From Schistocerca nitens (taxonomy: Eukaryota; Arthropoda; Insecta; Orthoptera; Acrididae), in assembly GCF_023898315.1 (NCBI RefSeq), contig NC_064618.1, forward strand, positions 189,463,548 to 189,527,547: a stretch of 64,000 nt of DNA, written 5' to 3'. The notes under the pieces are model-generated. The model was not told the DNA's origin and did not search any database. It saw only the letters and a program-made list of their open reading frames with translations. A program made the translations under genes and the position numbers. Position 1 is the stretch's first letter; each line of letters opens with the position of its first letter. Of the stretch, positions 23,405-35,210 are shown piece by piece.

Positions 23405-23642
23405 CATCGAGCGAGATGGTGTAGTGGTTAGTACACTGGATTCGCATTCGGGAGGACAACGGTTCAAACCACGTCCGGCCATTCTGATTTAGGTTTCCTG
23501 TGATTTTCCTAAATAGCTTCAGGTAAATGCCGGGATGGTTCCTTTGAAATGGCGCGGCCAACTACCTTCCCCATCCTTCGCTAGTCCGATGGGCCGATGA
23601 CCTCGCTGTTTTGTCTCATGTGCCGAATCAACCAACCAATCA
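23405..23642 (+). mobile_element. tRNA-Ala-like SINE (second family)
   Basis: The head gagcgagatggtgtagtggt has an anticodon-arm-like part whose loop would read T-T-CGC-A-T, as in tRNA-Ala(CGC), and a B-box-like ggttcaaaccacg. The body contains tttcctgtgattttcctaa and ends gatgacctcgctgttt. It matches the minus-strand copy at 5428-5665. Confidence 0.88.
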
Positions 23643-25145
23643 ACAATTATGCCATAACATGTCGAAGAATGGGTCGATTTCTTAAAATTTTTCTATAACA
23701 GTAGGTAATTTTTTTTCAGTTCCCGTAACTTGTTACCATTTAGGGAAATCTGTTGCAATTTTGTTTGATGCTTATCTGTAACTAAATAATGAATGAAGGA
23801 GAACTAGTAGTTCACACTCACTCTCGTTGTATGGCACATATACACATTGTCAGATTGAGGTATTATATTGCTATCTGAGACCCATTAGACGGCACTTACA
23901 TTCCTGCTCTGGCACATGCACTGTCAACCTTCTAGTGTCACAATGCTACCAGGGCATGGTACACAGGCTATCGCCATGTACATGTGTAATTATAGTTACT
24001 ATACCAAGTGACTAACATTACCCCACCTAGTAATACTGAAGCTCAGGGTAGTCACCCAGCCAAGTGACAATAATTTAACTGCCACGATTGTATTAGTTGG
24101 GGGAAGGGTAATAGCAGCTATCTTGCTACCTGACTGACTTTTTCCAGTTCTGTTCAGGGTAACTGTAGTCACGATGTGTCAAGTGATTTTACTATCTCAA
24201 TTTCATTAATTTCATTTGGTGCACAAACATTCACATTGTCCGCTGAACATAATTTCCGCAACTGCATTGGGGGTAATGTTAGTCACAGTATGCGAAATTG
24301 CCCTGCAAAGTGAACATCTCCGCTCTACTAGATAGTATCACCATATCAAGTGGTAATCATTGTGCAAATATTATCAAGGATAGCTGTAGTCAGTCTGTTA
24401 ACCTGACAAAACTGCATCACAGCAATAAGGGGGGCGGGGGATCTGAACTAATGGTAGTCACCTCATCAACAGACTCAATAGTATCCACCATGTATTAACA
24501 ACGTACAGGGCAGTTTGTTACAATTTTATGCAATTCTAGTGATGTGTAGAGCAATTTCTTTTCCTTTGAAACATAGCGATGTGTGGAGCAATGTTGGGTC
24601 AGTTTGCTACAATTTTGCAGTAAAATATTGATGAGTGGGGCTATTTGTTACAATGTTTCTGCAAAATGGCGATCTATGGTCGAAGTCTCACGTAGTTTCC
24701 TCTGTGTGACTGTATAATCATTACCAGCAGAAGTGACATGTTTTCTACGGCTACATAAAGTTAATACTCTAATATGTAAATGCTGCAGTGTTTAGGTGAC
24801 TCTGACAAGTAGCTGAAAGTGCATAGTTGAAAGCAAAGCAATCCTCGTTCATTACCCATGTGAATGTAGATTGTTACTATTCAGCATGGTATTTCATTGC
24901 TATGTTATGTACCCTCCACAGTTTGAAAGTGTTAGCTGTCAGGCATTGTCAGCAAAATGTGACAAATACCTCGTACTGCAAAATAAAATTACTATCCTAC
25001 GTTGGAGGTCACTACAACGTTTCGGTTTTATCCGATCGACAACGAGTTTTTCGCGAATAATACATGCAATTTAGATGTTGGAAAGTCATTGTTTACTTTG
25101 GTGCTATGACCAGACTGTTCTCGTCAACAACTGCACATTAACATG
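23643..25145. other. Intronic sequence with degenerate repeats
   Basis: AT-rich; old repeats 'gggtaatgttagtcacagta' (about 24270), 'gggtaactgtagtcacgatg' (24157) and 'agggtagtcacccagccaag' (24046) suggest a second diverged repeat of uncertain period. No gene. Confidence 0.4.
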
Positions 25146-25608
25146 TAGGTTCGCGCGGTCTAACGCACTGCTTTCCGGGCGGGAAGGTGTGCCGGTCCCC
25201 GGCACGAATTCCCCCGTTGGATCAGTGTCGAGGTCCGGTGTGCCAGCCGGTCTGTGGATGGTTTTTAAGGCGGTTTTCCGTCTGCCTCGGCGAATGCGGG
25301 CTGGTTCCCCTTATTCCACCTCAGTTACACTATGTCGACTATTGCTACGCAACATTGTCTACACGTACGCGTACACCATAATTACTCTACCACGCTAACA
25401 TTGGGTTTACACACGTCTTCTGTGAGACATTCCCCAGGGTCCATTGGGCCCGAACCGCACAATAACCCTGGGTTCGGTGTGGGGAGGTGGTGGGGTGAGT
25501 GGACTGCTGCAACCTGTTGTGGGGTTGTGAACCACCGAGGGCTACGACGGTGACGAAGCCTCTCCGTCGTTTCTAGGTCCCCACTTCAATACAATACAAT
25601 ACAATACA
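25146..25608 (+). mobile_element. Long SINE with (ATACA)n tail
   Basis: A G+C-rich 460-base unit beginning near gttcgcgcggtctaacgcac, with a weak B-box-like 'ccggcacgaattcccccg', and ending in a tail of ATACA repeats (25587-25608). I recall this unit as a repeated sequence in insect genomes. No target duplication was established. Confidence 0.7.
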
Positions 25609-26380
25609 ACCTATAAGCTAAATCAGCACTACTGCCATGTTTTTTATGATGCATAACATTTTTTTAGGTTTCGTTAAACAGCACAAGCAATTTTGGTTTC
25701 TTTAATGCTTGACACAAAATTCGACCAAAGCTCACTGCTGAGCACTATTTAACCTGCGAGTTTGATCAGTACTACTCTTATGCCGGTCATCTGTACTTTT
25801 GTTTAAATGTTACAGTGAGGCTCCACTACAACATTACTAGTATTTGTGTTGTGTACCCGAAATCTTCCTTATTTTGATAAATAATATTTCAGTACAAAGA
25901 TCGAATTTTTATTCATGATCAGAGATCTGTAACTCTACTTCCTTATTGTGATACGCAATATTCTTGAATATTTATGTATTTCGAAAAATAATTGTATTGT
26001 GGTTCAAGGAATGTATCTTTGAACTACTGAACTTTTATCTCTGCGTGGAAGCTTGCTCCATCAGTGTCTTTGGCGTGTTTTGCATTCGTAGTTTGTGCGT
26101 TAGGAAGCTTTACCTACGTATTTCGGAAATTTGTATTTAGTTCATATAGCGCAGTCAGCATCTCGTCAAAACATATCACATTTAGTGCAATTTTTGTGTT
26201 AAAGCGTCAGAAAATGTGCAGTAGTTGGATAACCATGGCACTTCATGTACGGTAGAAGTGGAATGTAACGGAAAAGAAATTACCTAGCCATCGACATCGA
26301 TTAAAATTTTATGTGATGTAATGCGATGCATAAACTTCTTCCCTATATTCAACCTCTGAAACTGTGCCTGGTGAGGCGGA
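25609..26380. other. Unassigned AT-rich intronic sequence
   Basis: No gene or repeat recognised; a 63-codon frame (26064-26255) is not supported. Confidence 0.4.
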
Positions 26381-26629
26381 GCATCACTGAAAAGATTGTA
26401 AAAACAACAATACGATCTTTGTACCACGAATAATGTAGCTACAGTTATGGCTAAGATGGAAATGCCAATATCTTCACTTACTTTGACAATTGTTTTAGAT
26501 GTATAAATACCATTCTAACGCTTTATTTAAGCATTGTGTGTGTAGCTGTTATTTTTTGACATACCTTTTCGACATGGAAACAATGGAAGTTAAAAACTTT
26601 ATCTATTTTGATGGACATTGAAAGTGAAA

Positions 26630-26710
<81 letters not shown>

Positions 26711-27790
26711 TGTGTGTGGGTGGGTATGTGTGTGCGCGCATGTGTGTGTTGTTACTTTCTTCCACCCTAAAATGGGCCTCTCATGTTTTTACTTTTTTTA
26801 CATAATCACATTTAGGCGTTGGATAATACGTAACCTACCTGTACAGCAAATTATTTTAGCATAGACACATGTGTGTTGTACAGATATGGATTTTCTAATA
26901 TATTTATCGTCTTCTTCCCCCATAAAATGGTTTTTGTGAGCTGAAGTATTACTAAAACTCTTCGAAAAAGTCAGGTGATTATAATGCGATATTTGTACCA
27001 TGAGCAACTTAGCTTTATTTATGGCCAATGTTAGAACGCAAATACCTTTACCTGTTTTGACAAATGTTACAGTCAATTTAGACGTGGAAATATCATTTTC
27101 AAACCTGCAACCATGTTTTAGAGGTCAAGGATAAGTTAAAAATTATTGGTATTCTTGCACTAGCTGGCAGTTATAGAACAGTAATTCAGACTACCTGTTC
27201 GCTAGTGTGTTTGGCTGTTTCCATAGTATTTTAGCTAACGTGTTTTGCGCAGTTAAATTTTTAGTCATGTTTGGTTTGATACAGAGCCATATTTATGCCT
27301 AAAATTAAGTGTCAAGTGCCTGCTTAGGAGTTTTCTTTTAGTCACAAATGATTTGTACTACTATGTAAAGTAACAATTACAGACATAGACGAAATTTGCT
27401 GATAAGGCAGTACAGTATTTGACATAAACATTTTTAGGGAAGTACTAAACAGAGAGATGAAATTAACTGATGAGGCAGAATTTTAGATACATAAGTGCAG
27501 TTTATTGTGCTAAACTGTCGTAAAATATAACATTGGTGAAAAAGCGTGTTAGCACAGCTACATATGAGGTCAAATGCAATGAAAAGCTGTATGAAACAGT
27601 CAGTAATACTGATAATATTTTTCTAAAGTAGAACACGGATCATTATCTTCTTGCTCACTACATTAGTACTTAATGAGTTGAAGCACTGGTTGAAGTATTA
27701 CTGAAAATATTCTGAAAAGTCAGGCAATCATAGTTCCATTTTTGTGCCATGAGCAGCAAAGCTTACAGTAAAACGACACCCATTATGTAA
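26381..27790. repeat. Three diverged copies of a local AT-rich unit
   Basis: 26381-26515, 26941-27100 and 27688-27775 share the same order of phrases: 'cactgaaaagattgta' / 'tactaaaactcttcg' / 'tactgaaaatattctg', then 'tttgtaccacgaa' / 'tttgtaccatgag' / 'tttgtgccatgag', then 'gctacagttatggc' / 'gctttatttatggc' / 'gcttacagtaaaac'. A separate pair, 27395-27510 and 27826-28090, shares 'ggcagtacagtattt', 'aacagagagat' and 'gaggcag'. These are old segmental duplications in one 1.7-kb stretch. Confidence 0.65.
26631..26750 (+). repeat. (GT)n microsatellite
   Basis: A nearly pure GT tract of about 85 bases, followed by an interrupted GT/GC part. Open frames of C-V or T-H across it are artefacts. Confidence 0.98.
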
Positions 27791-27919
27791 CTTTTATCCT
27801 GTGTGGGCATATCTGAGATATAAATTACTGACGAGACAGTACAGTATTTCATTAGAAAGAGTTATGGAAATACAAAACATACAAAACAGAGAGAGAGATA
27901 AATTCAGTAATGAGGCAGT

Positions 27920-28047
<128 letters not shown>

Positions 28048-28099
28048 TTATTTGACAGTTCATTGTGCCTTACAGCAAGACTGAAAATTAACTGAACTG

Positions 28100-29671
28100 A
28101 CCCCTTTAAGGAGTGTACTTAACGTACAAGTTAATTCAATAGGATCAAATTACAGAAGTATTATCAGCAATAATTTTTAGAAGTAAACAAATACTTTTGA
28201 ACCTGGTAAAAATTACTACTGTTCGAATAATTTTGAACAAGGTCAAGCTTGCAGGTCTGGCCCTAGAAGTTGATTAGCTGTTTCGCTTTAATCGCTAATA
28301 TAAGTCATAGAAATAGGTGGAATGGCTTGCGATGGCAGAGAAAAGATGTGGCGTGGGTTGTGATGTCATGATGACAACGTGGTAGATAAGGGGGGACGTG
28401 GTCTATAACGTACAGGACATGGCACTGTCATACACGAAGTCACATATTTTGGAAGAAGTATGTCAGGTCTCCCATAAACCATCTACTTATATGCATATTA
28501 CATTCGAGTTTAAGATACGAGGATGACCGTTTTAGAGGGTCGAAACCGCTAAACTAATAACATAAATCTGATTGTACTGTTCAAGATATAGTAATTGCAT
28601 GAAAGATTCTCGAGCATATCGTTGGAAGGAGGTGTCAAAACCACACAATGTTTCTGTGAGGTAGCTGCTCATCTTCAGCAGATGCTACTGTTACAAGCTG
28701 TTGTCGTTCGCCAATTAATAAGTAGTTTCACTAGAAAAGTACAGCCATAAGGCTGTAACTCCTTAGGAGCCATGTTGGCATCCAAAGACCAATTCGGAGA
28801 ACTGAGCCACTTACTATGAAAGCACAGTGGAGGAAAGCCCAGTCATAAGCTACAGACACTAGTACATGCAATTAGGAAGGTTTTCATGTCTGGGTTAGTT
28901 GCCCAGGCTTCGATTCCCCATCGATTTGATCTCATGGATTCCGTTTACCTGTGTCTAATGATGCCTTAATTCCATGGCGCTAGTTTCCATACTTTGCTGA
29001 GCTGAAATCTACTCCATCGTTTAGTCAATAAAGAAACAGTTAAAATACATATAGGTAACATAACGGTGAGAGAATGGAGGAAGAGAGCACATTAGTGATG
29101 GTAGCCACTTTCCATAATAGGCTAGTGCGACACTGCGGTATGGTTCCTGCTTACCACCACAGCCCACCTGTCATTTGGCGAGCAGCTTGTTACCTAAATC
29201 AGCGACACATCTAGCGTGCATGATGTTTGTGGCAGCCAAATCACAAGACAACCGCTTTTTTTCGTTTATAAATACTGGTTGCCCTGCCCGGCTGGCCGTG
29301 GAGTAGGAAAGTTATCCACCGTAGTGCTGGCTCGTGTCGTGCGGCTCTACTATGGCACCGTCATCCTCAGAAGACTGCCTGCCAGGAGTCAAGGGTCGCA
29401 GTATTAGGAGAGCTACATCATCGGTCCAATTAAGCTTTTCACTTGTAAAATGTAAAATACTTAAAAATTGGGAATTTAATACAGCAATCTCTTACATAAA
29501 ACAATGCCGTGTATGATCTCCCAAAACTCTGCAAACATGTCAGATTATGCAGAAGTAAAAAGAGTTGGTTTTTCAGTAAGTCTAAAAATTTTCTTACAGT
29601 ACGGGCCAGTGACTCTATAGGAAGATTTCAGGCTTTATTGATAAACTACATTACACAAATTAAGAAAACTA
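28100..29671. other. Unassigned intronic sequence
   Basis: No gene found. A small hammerhead-like motif lies at 28519-28547 (GATGACC, nine-base loop, GGTCGAAAC) and may mark the 3' end of an unrecognised repeat. Confidence 0.4.
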
Positions 29672-30321
29672 CACTACTGGCCATTAAAATAGCTACAGCA
29701 AGAAGATATGCAGATGATAAACGGGTATTCATTGGACGAATATATTGTACTAGAACTGACTAGTGATCAATTTGGGGGCATAGATCCTGAGAAATCAGTA
29801 CTCAGAACAACCACGTCTGGCCGTAATAACGGCCTTGATACGCCTAGGCATTGAGTCAGACAGAGCTTGGATAGCATGTACAGGTACAGCTGCCCATGCA
29901 GCTTCAACACAATACCACAGTTCATCAAGAGCTGTGACTGGCGTATGGTGATGAGCCAGTTGCTCGGCCACCATTGACCAGACGTTTTCAATTGGTGAGA
30001 GATCTGGAAAATGTGCTGGGTAGGGCAGCAGTCGAACATTTTCTGTATACTGAAGCGACCATCATGATGCTGTAAACAGAACCTGGATTCATCCGGAAAA
30101 GGACGTTTTTCCATTCGTGCATCCAGGTTCGTCGTTGAGTACACCATCGCAGGCGCTCCTGCTGTGATGCAGCGTCAAGGGTAACCGCAGCCATGTCCTC
30201 CGAGCTGATAGTCCGTGCTGCTGCATACGTCGTCGAACTGTTCGTGCAGATGGTTGTTGTCTTGCAAACGTCCCCATCTGTTGACTCTGGGATCGAGACG
30301 TGGCTACACGATCCTTTACAA

Positions 30322-30544
30322 AAAAAAAAAAAAAAAAAAAAATTGGTTCAAATGGTTCTGAGCACTATGGGACTTAACATCTATGGTCATCAGTCCCCTA
30401 GAACTTAGAACTACTTAAACCTAACTAACCTAAGGACGTCACACAACACCCAGTCATCACGAGGCAGAGAAAATCCTTGACCCCGCCGGGAATCGAAACC
30501 GAGAACCCAGGCGTAGGAAGCGAGAACGCTACCGCACGACCAGT
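30322..30544 (-). mobile_element. SINE with a different tRNA head, inside the Tc1-like element
   Basis: The 3' body is that of the main SINE (caaatggttctgagcactat, cctaactaacctaaggacgt) but the head is different (ctggtcgtgcggtagcgttc, B-box ggtttcgattccc). In between is an extra segment, tctctgcctcgtgatgactg. A 10-bp duplication TCCTTTACAA (30312-30321 and 30545-30554) flanks it. A tail of 22 consecutive A on the plus strand is poly-T on the SINE sense strand. Confidence 0.9.
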
Positions 30545-30554
30545 TCCTTTACAA

Positions 30555-30801
30555 CCATGCGGATAAGATGGCTACCATCCCGACTGCTAGTGCTACGAGG
30601 CCGTTGGGATCCAGCACGGCGTTCCGTATTACCTTCCTGAACCCACCGATTCCATATTCTGCTAACAGTTATAGGATCTCGAACAACGCGAGCAGCAATG
30701 TCACGATACGATAAACCGCAGTCGCGATAGGCTACAACCCGACCTTTATCAAGGTCGGAAACGTGATGGTACGCATTTCTCCTCCTTACACGAGGCATCA
30801 C
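30555..30801 (-). pseudogene. Tc1 transposase DNA-binding domain
   Basis: The ATG at 30801 starts MMPRVRRRNAYHHVSD, followed by a paired-type helix-turn-helix (GRVVAYRDCGLSYRDIAARV and ITVSRIWNRWVQEGN) and the GSQRPR linker. This is the part of a Tc1 transposase that binds the terminal repeats. The frame reads on into the SINE and is lost. Confidence 0.88.
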
Positions 30802-31032
30802 AACAACGTTTCATCAGGCAACGCCGATCAACTGCTGTTTGTGTCTGCGAAATCCGTTGGAAACTTTGCTCATGTCAGCACGTTGTAGGTGTCGCCACCG
30901 GCGCCAGCCTTGCTGTGAATGCTCTGAAAAGCTAATCATTTGCATATCAGAGCATCTTCTTCCAGTCGGTTAAATTTCGCGTCTGTGGCACGTCATCTTC
31001 GTGGTGTAGCAATTTTAATGGTCAATAGTGTA

Positions 31033-31516
31033 TTAAACACAATATTATAAGAACGAAATTCATTAATTTGAAAAACTATTCTTGGGTTATCACAATGATC
31101 ACAAAAAGTAGTCTACACATCCAACATGTGCCCACTCCTTACATTTATGTGCATTGTACGCATTGCTCTTTAAACGATTCCGTTGTTAGTGCGTCCCCAT
31201 AAATTTCCAGCATCTTTTGACGCTTCCTGTTGTTGCATCACTAACGGAACTCCTTACTCGTTTGCTTCTGATTTTTCTTTTTGAGGGCCTGAGCTGTCTT
31301 CAAATCTCTTTGTGACTTCCTTTTCTCTGCTTTTTGTCTTTTATTGGATCACCTATAGTAGTACTTGAAACACGAAAAGACTCATCTGCCAGACCTGCTG
31401 TCGTTTTTAGATATTACTTCATTGATTGCCAGCCTCGTATTCTTTCCAGTACATCTTCGTTTCATTGTCCCCTAATTTCAACCATTTCACTTTGAAAAAA
31501 CAAGCGAAACAGTTAT
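31033..31516. other. Unassigned intronic sequence
   Basis: AT-rich spacer between two DNA transposons; nothing recognised. Confidence 0.4.
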
Positions 31517-31518
31517 TA

Positions 31519-32855
31519 CGAGGGCAGTTCAATAAGTAATGCAACACATTTTTTTTTGTCGGCCAATTTTGGTTGAAAAAACCGGAAATTTCTTGTGGAA
31601 TATTTTCAAACATTCCCGCTTCGTCTCGTATAGTTTCATTGACTTCCGACAGGTGGCAGCGCTGAACGGAGCTGTTAAAATGGCGTCTGTAACGGATGTG
31701 CATTGCACACAACGGGCAGTGATCGAGTTTCTTTTGGCGGAAAACCAGGGCATCTCAGATATTCATAGGCGCTTGCAGAATGTCTACGGTGATCTGGCAG
31801 TGGGCAAAAGCACGGTGAGTCGTTGGGCAAAGCGTGTGTCATCATCGCCGCAAGGTCAAGCAAGACTGTCTGATCTCCCGCGTGCGGGCCGGCCGTGCAC
31901 AGCTGTGACTCCTGCAATGGCGGAGCGTGCGAACACACTCGTTCGAGATGATCGACGGATCACCATCAAATAACTCAGTGCTCAACTTGGCATCTCTGTT
32001 GGTAGTGCTGTCACAATTTTTCACCAGTTGGGATATTCAAAGGTTTGTTCCCGCTGGGTCCCTCGTTGTCTAACCGAACACCATAAAGAGCAAAGGAGAT
32101 CTGTGCGGAATTGCTTGCTCGTCATGTGGCTGAGGGTGACAATTACTTGTCAAAGATTGTTACAGGCGACGAAACATGGGTTCATCACTTCGAACCTGAA
32201 ACAAAACGGCAATCAATGGAGTGGCGCCACACCCACTCCCTTACCAAGAAAAAGTTTAAAGCCATACCCTCAGCCGGTAAAGTCATGGTTACAGTCTTCT
32301 GGGACGCTGAAGGGGTTATTCTGTTCGATGTCCTTCCCCATGGTCAAACGATCAACTATGAAGTGTATTGTGCTACTCTTCAGAAATTGAAGAAACGACT
32401 TCAGCGTGTCCGTAGGCACAAAAATCAGAACGAATTTCTCTTTCTTCATGACAACGCAAGACCTCACACAAGTCTTCGCACCCAAGAGGAGCTCAAAAAA
32501 CTTCAGTGGACTGTTCTTCCTCATGCACCCTACAGCCCCGATCTCGCACCGTCGGATTTCCATATGTTTGGCCCAATGTAGGACGCAATCCGTGGGACGC
32601 ACTACGCGGATGATGAAGAAGTTGTTGATGCAGTACGACGTTGGCTCCGACATCGACCAGTGGAATGGTACCGTGCAGGCATATAGGCCCTCATTTCAAG
32701 GTGGCGTAAGGCCGTAGCATTGAATTGAGATTACGTTGAAAAATAGTGTTGTGTAGCTAAAAGATTGGGTAATAACCTGGTGTATTTCAATGCTGAATAA
32801 AACAACCCCTGTTTCAGAAAAAAAATGTGTTGCATTACTTATTGAACTGCCCTCG
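31519..32855 (+). mobile_element. Mariner element with perfect 37-bp terminal inverted repeats
   Basis: The left end 31519-31555 (cgagggcagttcaataagta and on) is the exact reverse complement of 32819-32855. TA dinucleotides flank both ends (31517-31518, 32856-32857). Length 1337 bases, typical of mariner. It carries a transposase relic (31680-32728) in plus orientation. The perfect ends suggest a younger insertion than the other DNA elements here. Confidence 0.96.
31680..32728 (+). pseudogene. Mariner transposase, inactivated
   Basis: The ATG at 31680 opens MASVTDVHCTQRAVIEFLLA, followed by a helix-turn-helix (DIHRRLQNVYGDLAVGKSTV). The catalytic triad is still readable: first D in TGDETWVHHFEPETK (about 32160), second in FLHDNARPHTS (32450), third in HAPYSPDLAPSDFHMF (32525), fitting a D,D34D mariner. 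Inactivating changes: TAA at 31971, a frameshift near 32100, TAG at 32579, TAG at 32684 and TGA at 32726. Normal length would be about 345-350 residues. Confidence 0.92.
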
Positions 32856-32857
32856 TA

Positions 32858-34448
32858 TTATTTTTCCGCTAACATTCTGCCTGGTCGGTACTGGAAGACA
32901 AGTGGCTAATCGGTACAGAACGACAATAATGCAATAAAAGCGATACCGATTCCGTATTGTTTAACATCCGATCTCTTGATAGTTTTACGGCTACAGTTAA
33001 AATGAAGTAAAAATAAATTCAGTTACTCACCTCGTAAACTTGTACCACAGTTTTGAAAATAACTTCTTGTGCGGTCCTCTCACACAGACAAGATTGAACA
33101 CTGACAACGCACAAGCAACTGAAAGCTGGACAAAATTCCTGACGTATCGTCAGTGGGATCATGGCTTCCTTCAGCTCACCTGTTGTGTGGTGGCACCAAG
33201 TACCAGAAAAGAGAACTAGTAATGGCCGGTACTGTTAGACGGTCACCGTTGTAAGATTCTCCACTAATAGGCTGAAAATCAAACTGAGGCCCTCCCTGCC
33301 ACCGAAGAACTGGGCATCTCCCAGTACCAGACTCTGCAAGACTGCCGCATGTCCAGGGTTACCCAAATATCTCTTCTGCCTCAGATCTGAAAAACTGCCA
33401 CCCAGCCAGCTTCACCCACGACTAAGCCAGCCAGGCCACTTCGTACCACAATCGGACCAGCACCGCCGGCAGCCCAAGTGTGCAGACGGTATGACGTCCT
33501 TGCACTGGCGTGCTGACTAATAACTAGCAACAACCAACTGTGTTACCACTACTTTTCGCGCACGACGGCCGCCACCTCTGGGTACAAGCCATCAGCAGTC
33601 ACTCTTGGGGGAAATCGGTAATGGCTGACAACGAGCTACTTTTGACTCAGTCCTAGTCAGCAACCATCACCAGGAAACGCCCATACCTGTTAAGCGGCCC
33701 AGGATTTCAGCTCAGCAAGTAATGAGAATCAGCACTGGTGGCATTAATCATACGTCAGATTCAGGAAGAACCGAAACTAGGGCATCTATGCCCGACTCGA
33801 AATCAAGCTAAAAAAACGTACCAATTGGTGAGTCACAACAGCCAGCCTGTCACACAAAATCGTAATGTTAGTCATAAGAAAATTTTAAAAAATCGACGAT
33901 ACCTAGGCTGTAGGACCAAACTGAAGGTTTACTAGGCACCATGCGCTGGGATACACAAACCTGGTTATGATCTCGTGGCCAGCTAGGTTGGAGAGCTTTA
34001 GGCGTACCTGAAGTTGACCTTCAACTATCCTGTACAAGTATTGTACAGCACCATCTGATGGAACAGTCGAGAACCTTTAAAGCATAACAATGATTTTCTC
34101 TCGCAGTTCAAATAAGTTTATCAAATTAATTGCATTAAAACACTGTGCCATTGTTCCGTCTCGATGGCCACTTAATTACTTCGTATTCACCCTGTTAACT
34201 GTAAAACGACTGGTCAAATTCAGCACCATAGGCTCTGTATTGCAAAGTGTTATTAGTATCAGAAACACTTGAGAATGACTTGTAAGACAGAAACTGACCA
34301 ACACTACGAAACGTAATGAAGTAAATACTTGTTAATTAAGCAACAGCCGACGTGTAACCCTAAAATTATCCTTTATCGAATTCACGATTGTGGTGTGCTA
34401 CATGAAAAAAAAGATCATTTCTGGATTAAATTGAAGATACTACGGCCT
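32858..34448. other. Unassigned intronic sequence
   Basis: 33040-33700 is G+C- and CCA-rich compared with its surroundings and might be a remnant of a retroelement terminal repeat, but no partner copy exists in the window. No convincing frame. Confidence 0.35.
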
Positions 34449-34454
34449 ACATAC

Positions 34455-35210
34455 CTTCCCATTCTGCAGCACTGTGTCGAGGAGATGTCCCTTGGGGTGA
34501 AACACCGCCTGCAACCGAGGCAGTGGTCGCTCAGTTCCAGCTGAATCCATTCGCCGCCTGAGTGCCCTCAGACGCTCATTGATCACTCGAAAACGCCTCT
34601 TTAGCAAAAGTACTAAGTTGAAGAACTGTGTGTCGGAAACCCCGTTAACTACATAAAACGGATAAGGTGCAGCGAAATAGAACATGTCAAAGTGCTTCAA
34701 AGACTTCTTCCAGGACCAAGCGTCGAAAGTGAATATTAACAAGTAAATCGAGACCAGAAGTGATACTTCAATAAGTGAAAATATAAAAATTCTCTCGCAT
34801 TCTTCCTTCGGATCAGTCATTAATATGACGTCGACTTCGATCATCTTTTTGAAGATGTGCTTCACGATGCTGTGATTGCAGAGGAACCACTTTCCCAAAA
34901 TCAATAAACCGGACGAAGTTAGAAACAGGACCTCAATCAAATCGTTCATCACCACGGTGGGAATGAAATGTGTCGACTGTTGTCGTTCCGTGACCGCCAG
35001 GACGCCGAGGGTGAGCGCAGCTGCTACCAGCACGAGCGAGTAAGTCCTTTCCAAGAAGCAAGTGGTGAACGTCGTCGAGGTGGGATCGAGGGAAAACGGA
35101 GCGAGACCGAACGGCTTGCTCACATAATAAAGAGGTCTTATAGCCGCGAACCACTTGGATGAGTCCATTTCGAATCGTTTGTATTGGGGAAATTTTGGAT
35201 CGATCTTCAT
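34455..35210 (-). CDS. Gustatory receptor (7tm_7 family), exon 1
   Basis: Seen: an open frame of 252 codons from the ATG at 35210 to a donor reading AAG|GTATGT (intron from 34454 down). It is the longest clean protein in the window and the only one that does not look like a transposon. Residues 21-40 carry the N-terminal insect gustatory-receptor pattern (RPLYYVSKPFGLAPFSLD). Hydrophobic segments lie near residues 57-74, 88-105, 141-161 and 175-203. The last is followed by the family's basic loop (RRFRVINERLRALRRR, 205-220). Family knowledge: insect GRs are seven-helix ligand-gated cation channels in chemosensory dendrites, with the N-terminus inside the cell. The reading frame joins in phase 0 to 7501-7677. 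A second ATG at residue 15 is a possible start. The style resembles Gr28b/Gr43a-like GRs, but the subfamily is not certain. An odorant receptor is less likely because of the N-terminal motif. Confidence 0.85.

Larger units (their letters stand above)
29672..31030 (-). mobile_element. Tc1-like DNA transposon, deletion derivative carrying a SINE
   Basis: The ends are inverted repeats of 25 bases (left 29672-29696, right 31006-31030, three mismatches), each bordered by the TA target dinucleotide (29670-29671 and 31031-31032). The minus strand encodes: an N-terminal helix-turn-helix (30555-30801: DLDKGRVVAYRDCGLSYRDI, VSRIWNRWVQEG); RTVRRRMQQHGLSARR (30089-30277); the first acidic motif region (FPDESRFCLQHHDGRF, 30000-30110); then a direct join to the 3' end of the gene. 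The part with the second catalytic aspartate is missing. A SINE (30322-30544) sits between the helix-turn-helix and the middle. Confidence 0.9.

Noticed and set aside
26523..26864. Open frames of repeated T-H or C-V residues across the GT tract
   Set aside because: They are the translation of a dinucleotide repeat on either strand, with no start context or homologous protein. The same applies to 27794-28095.
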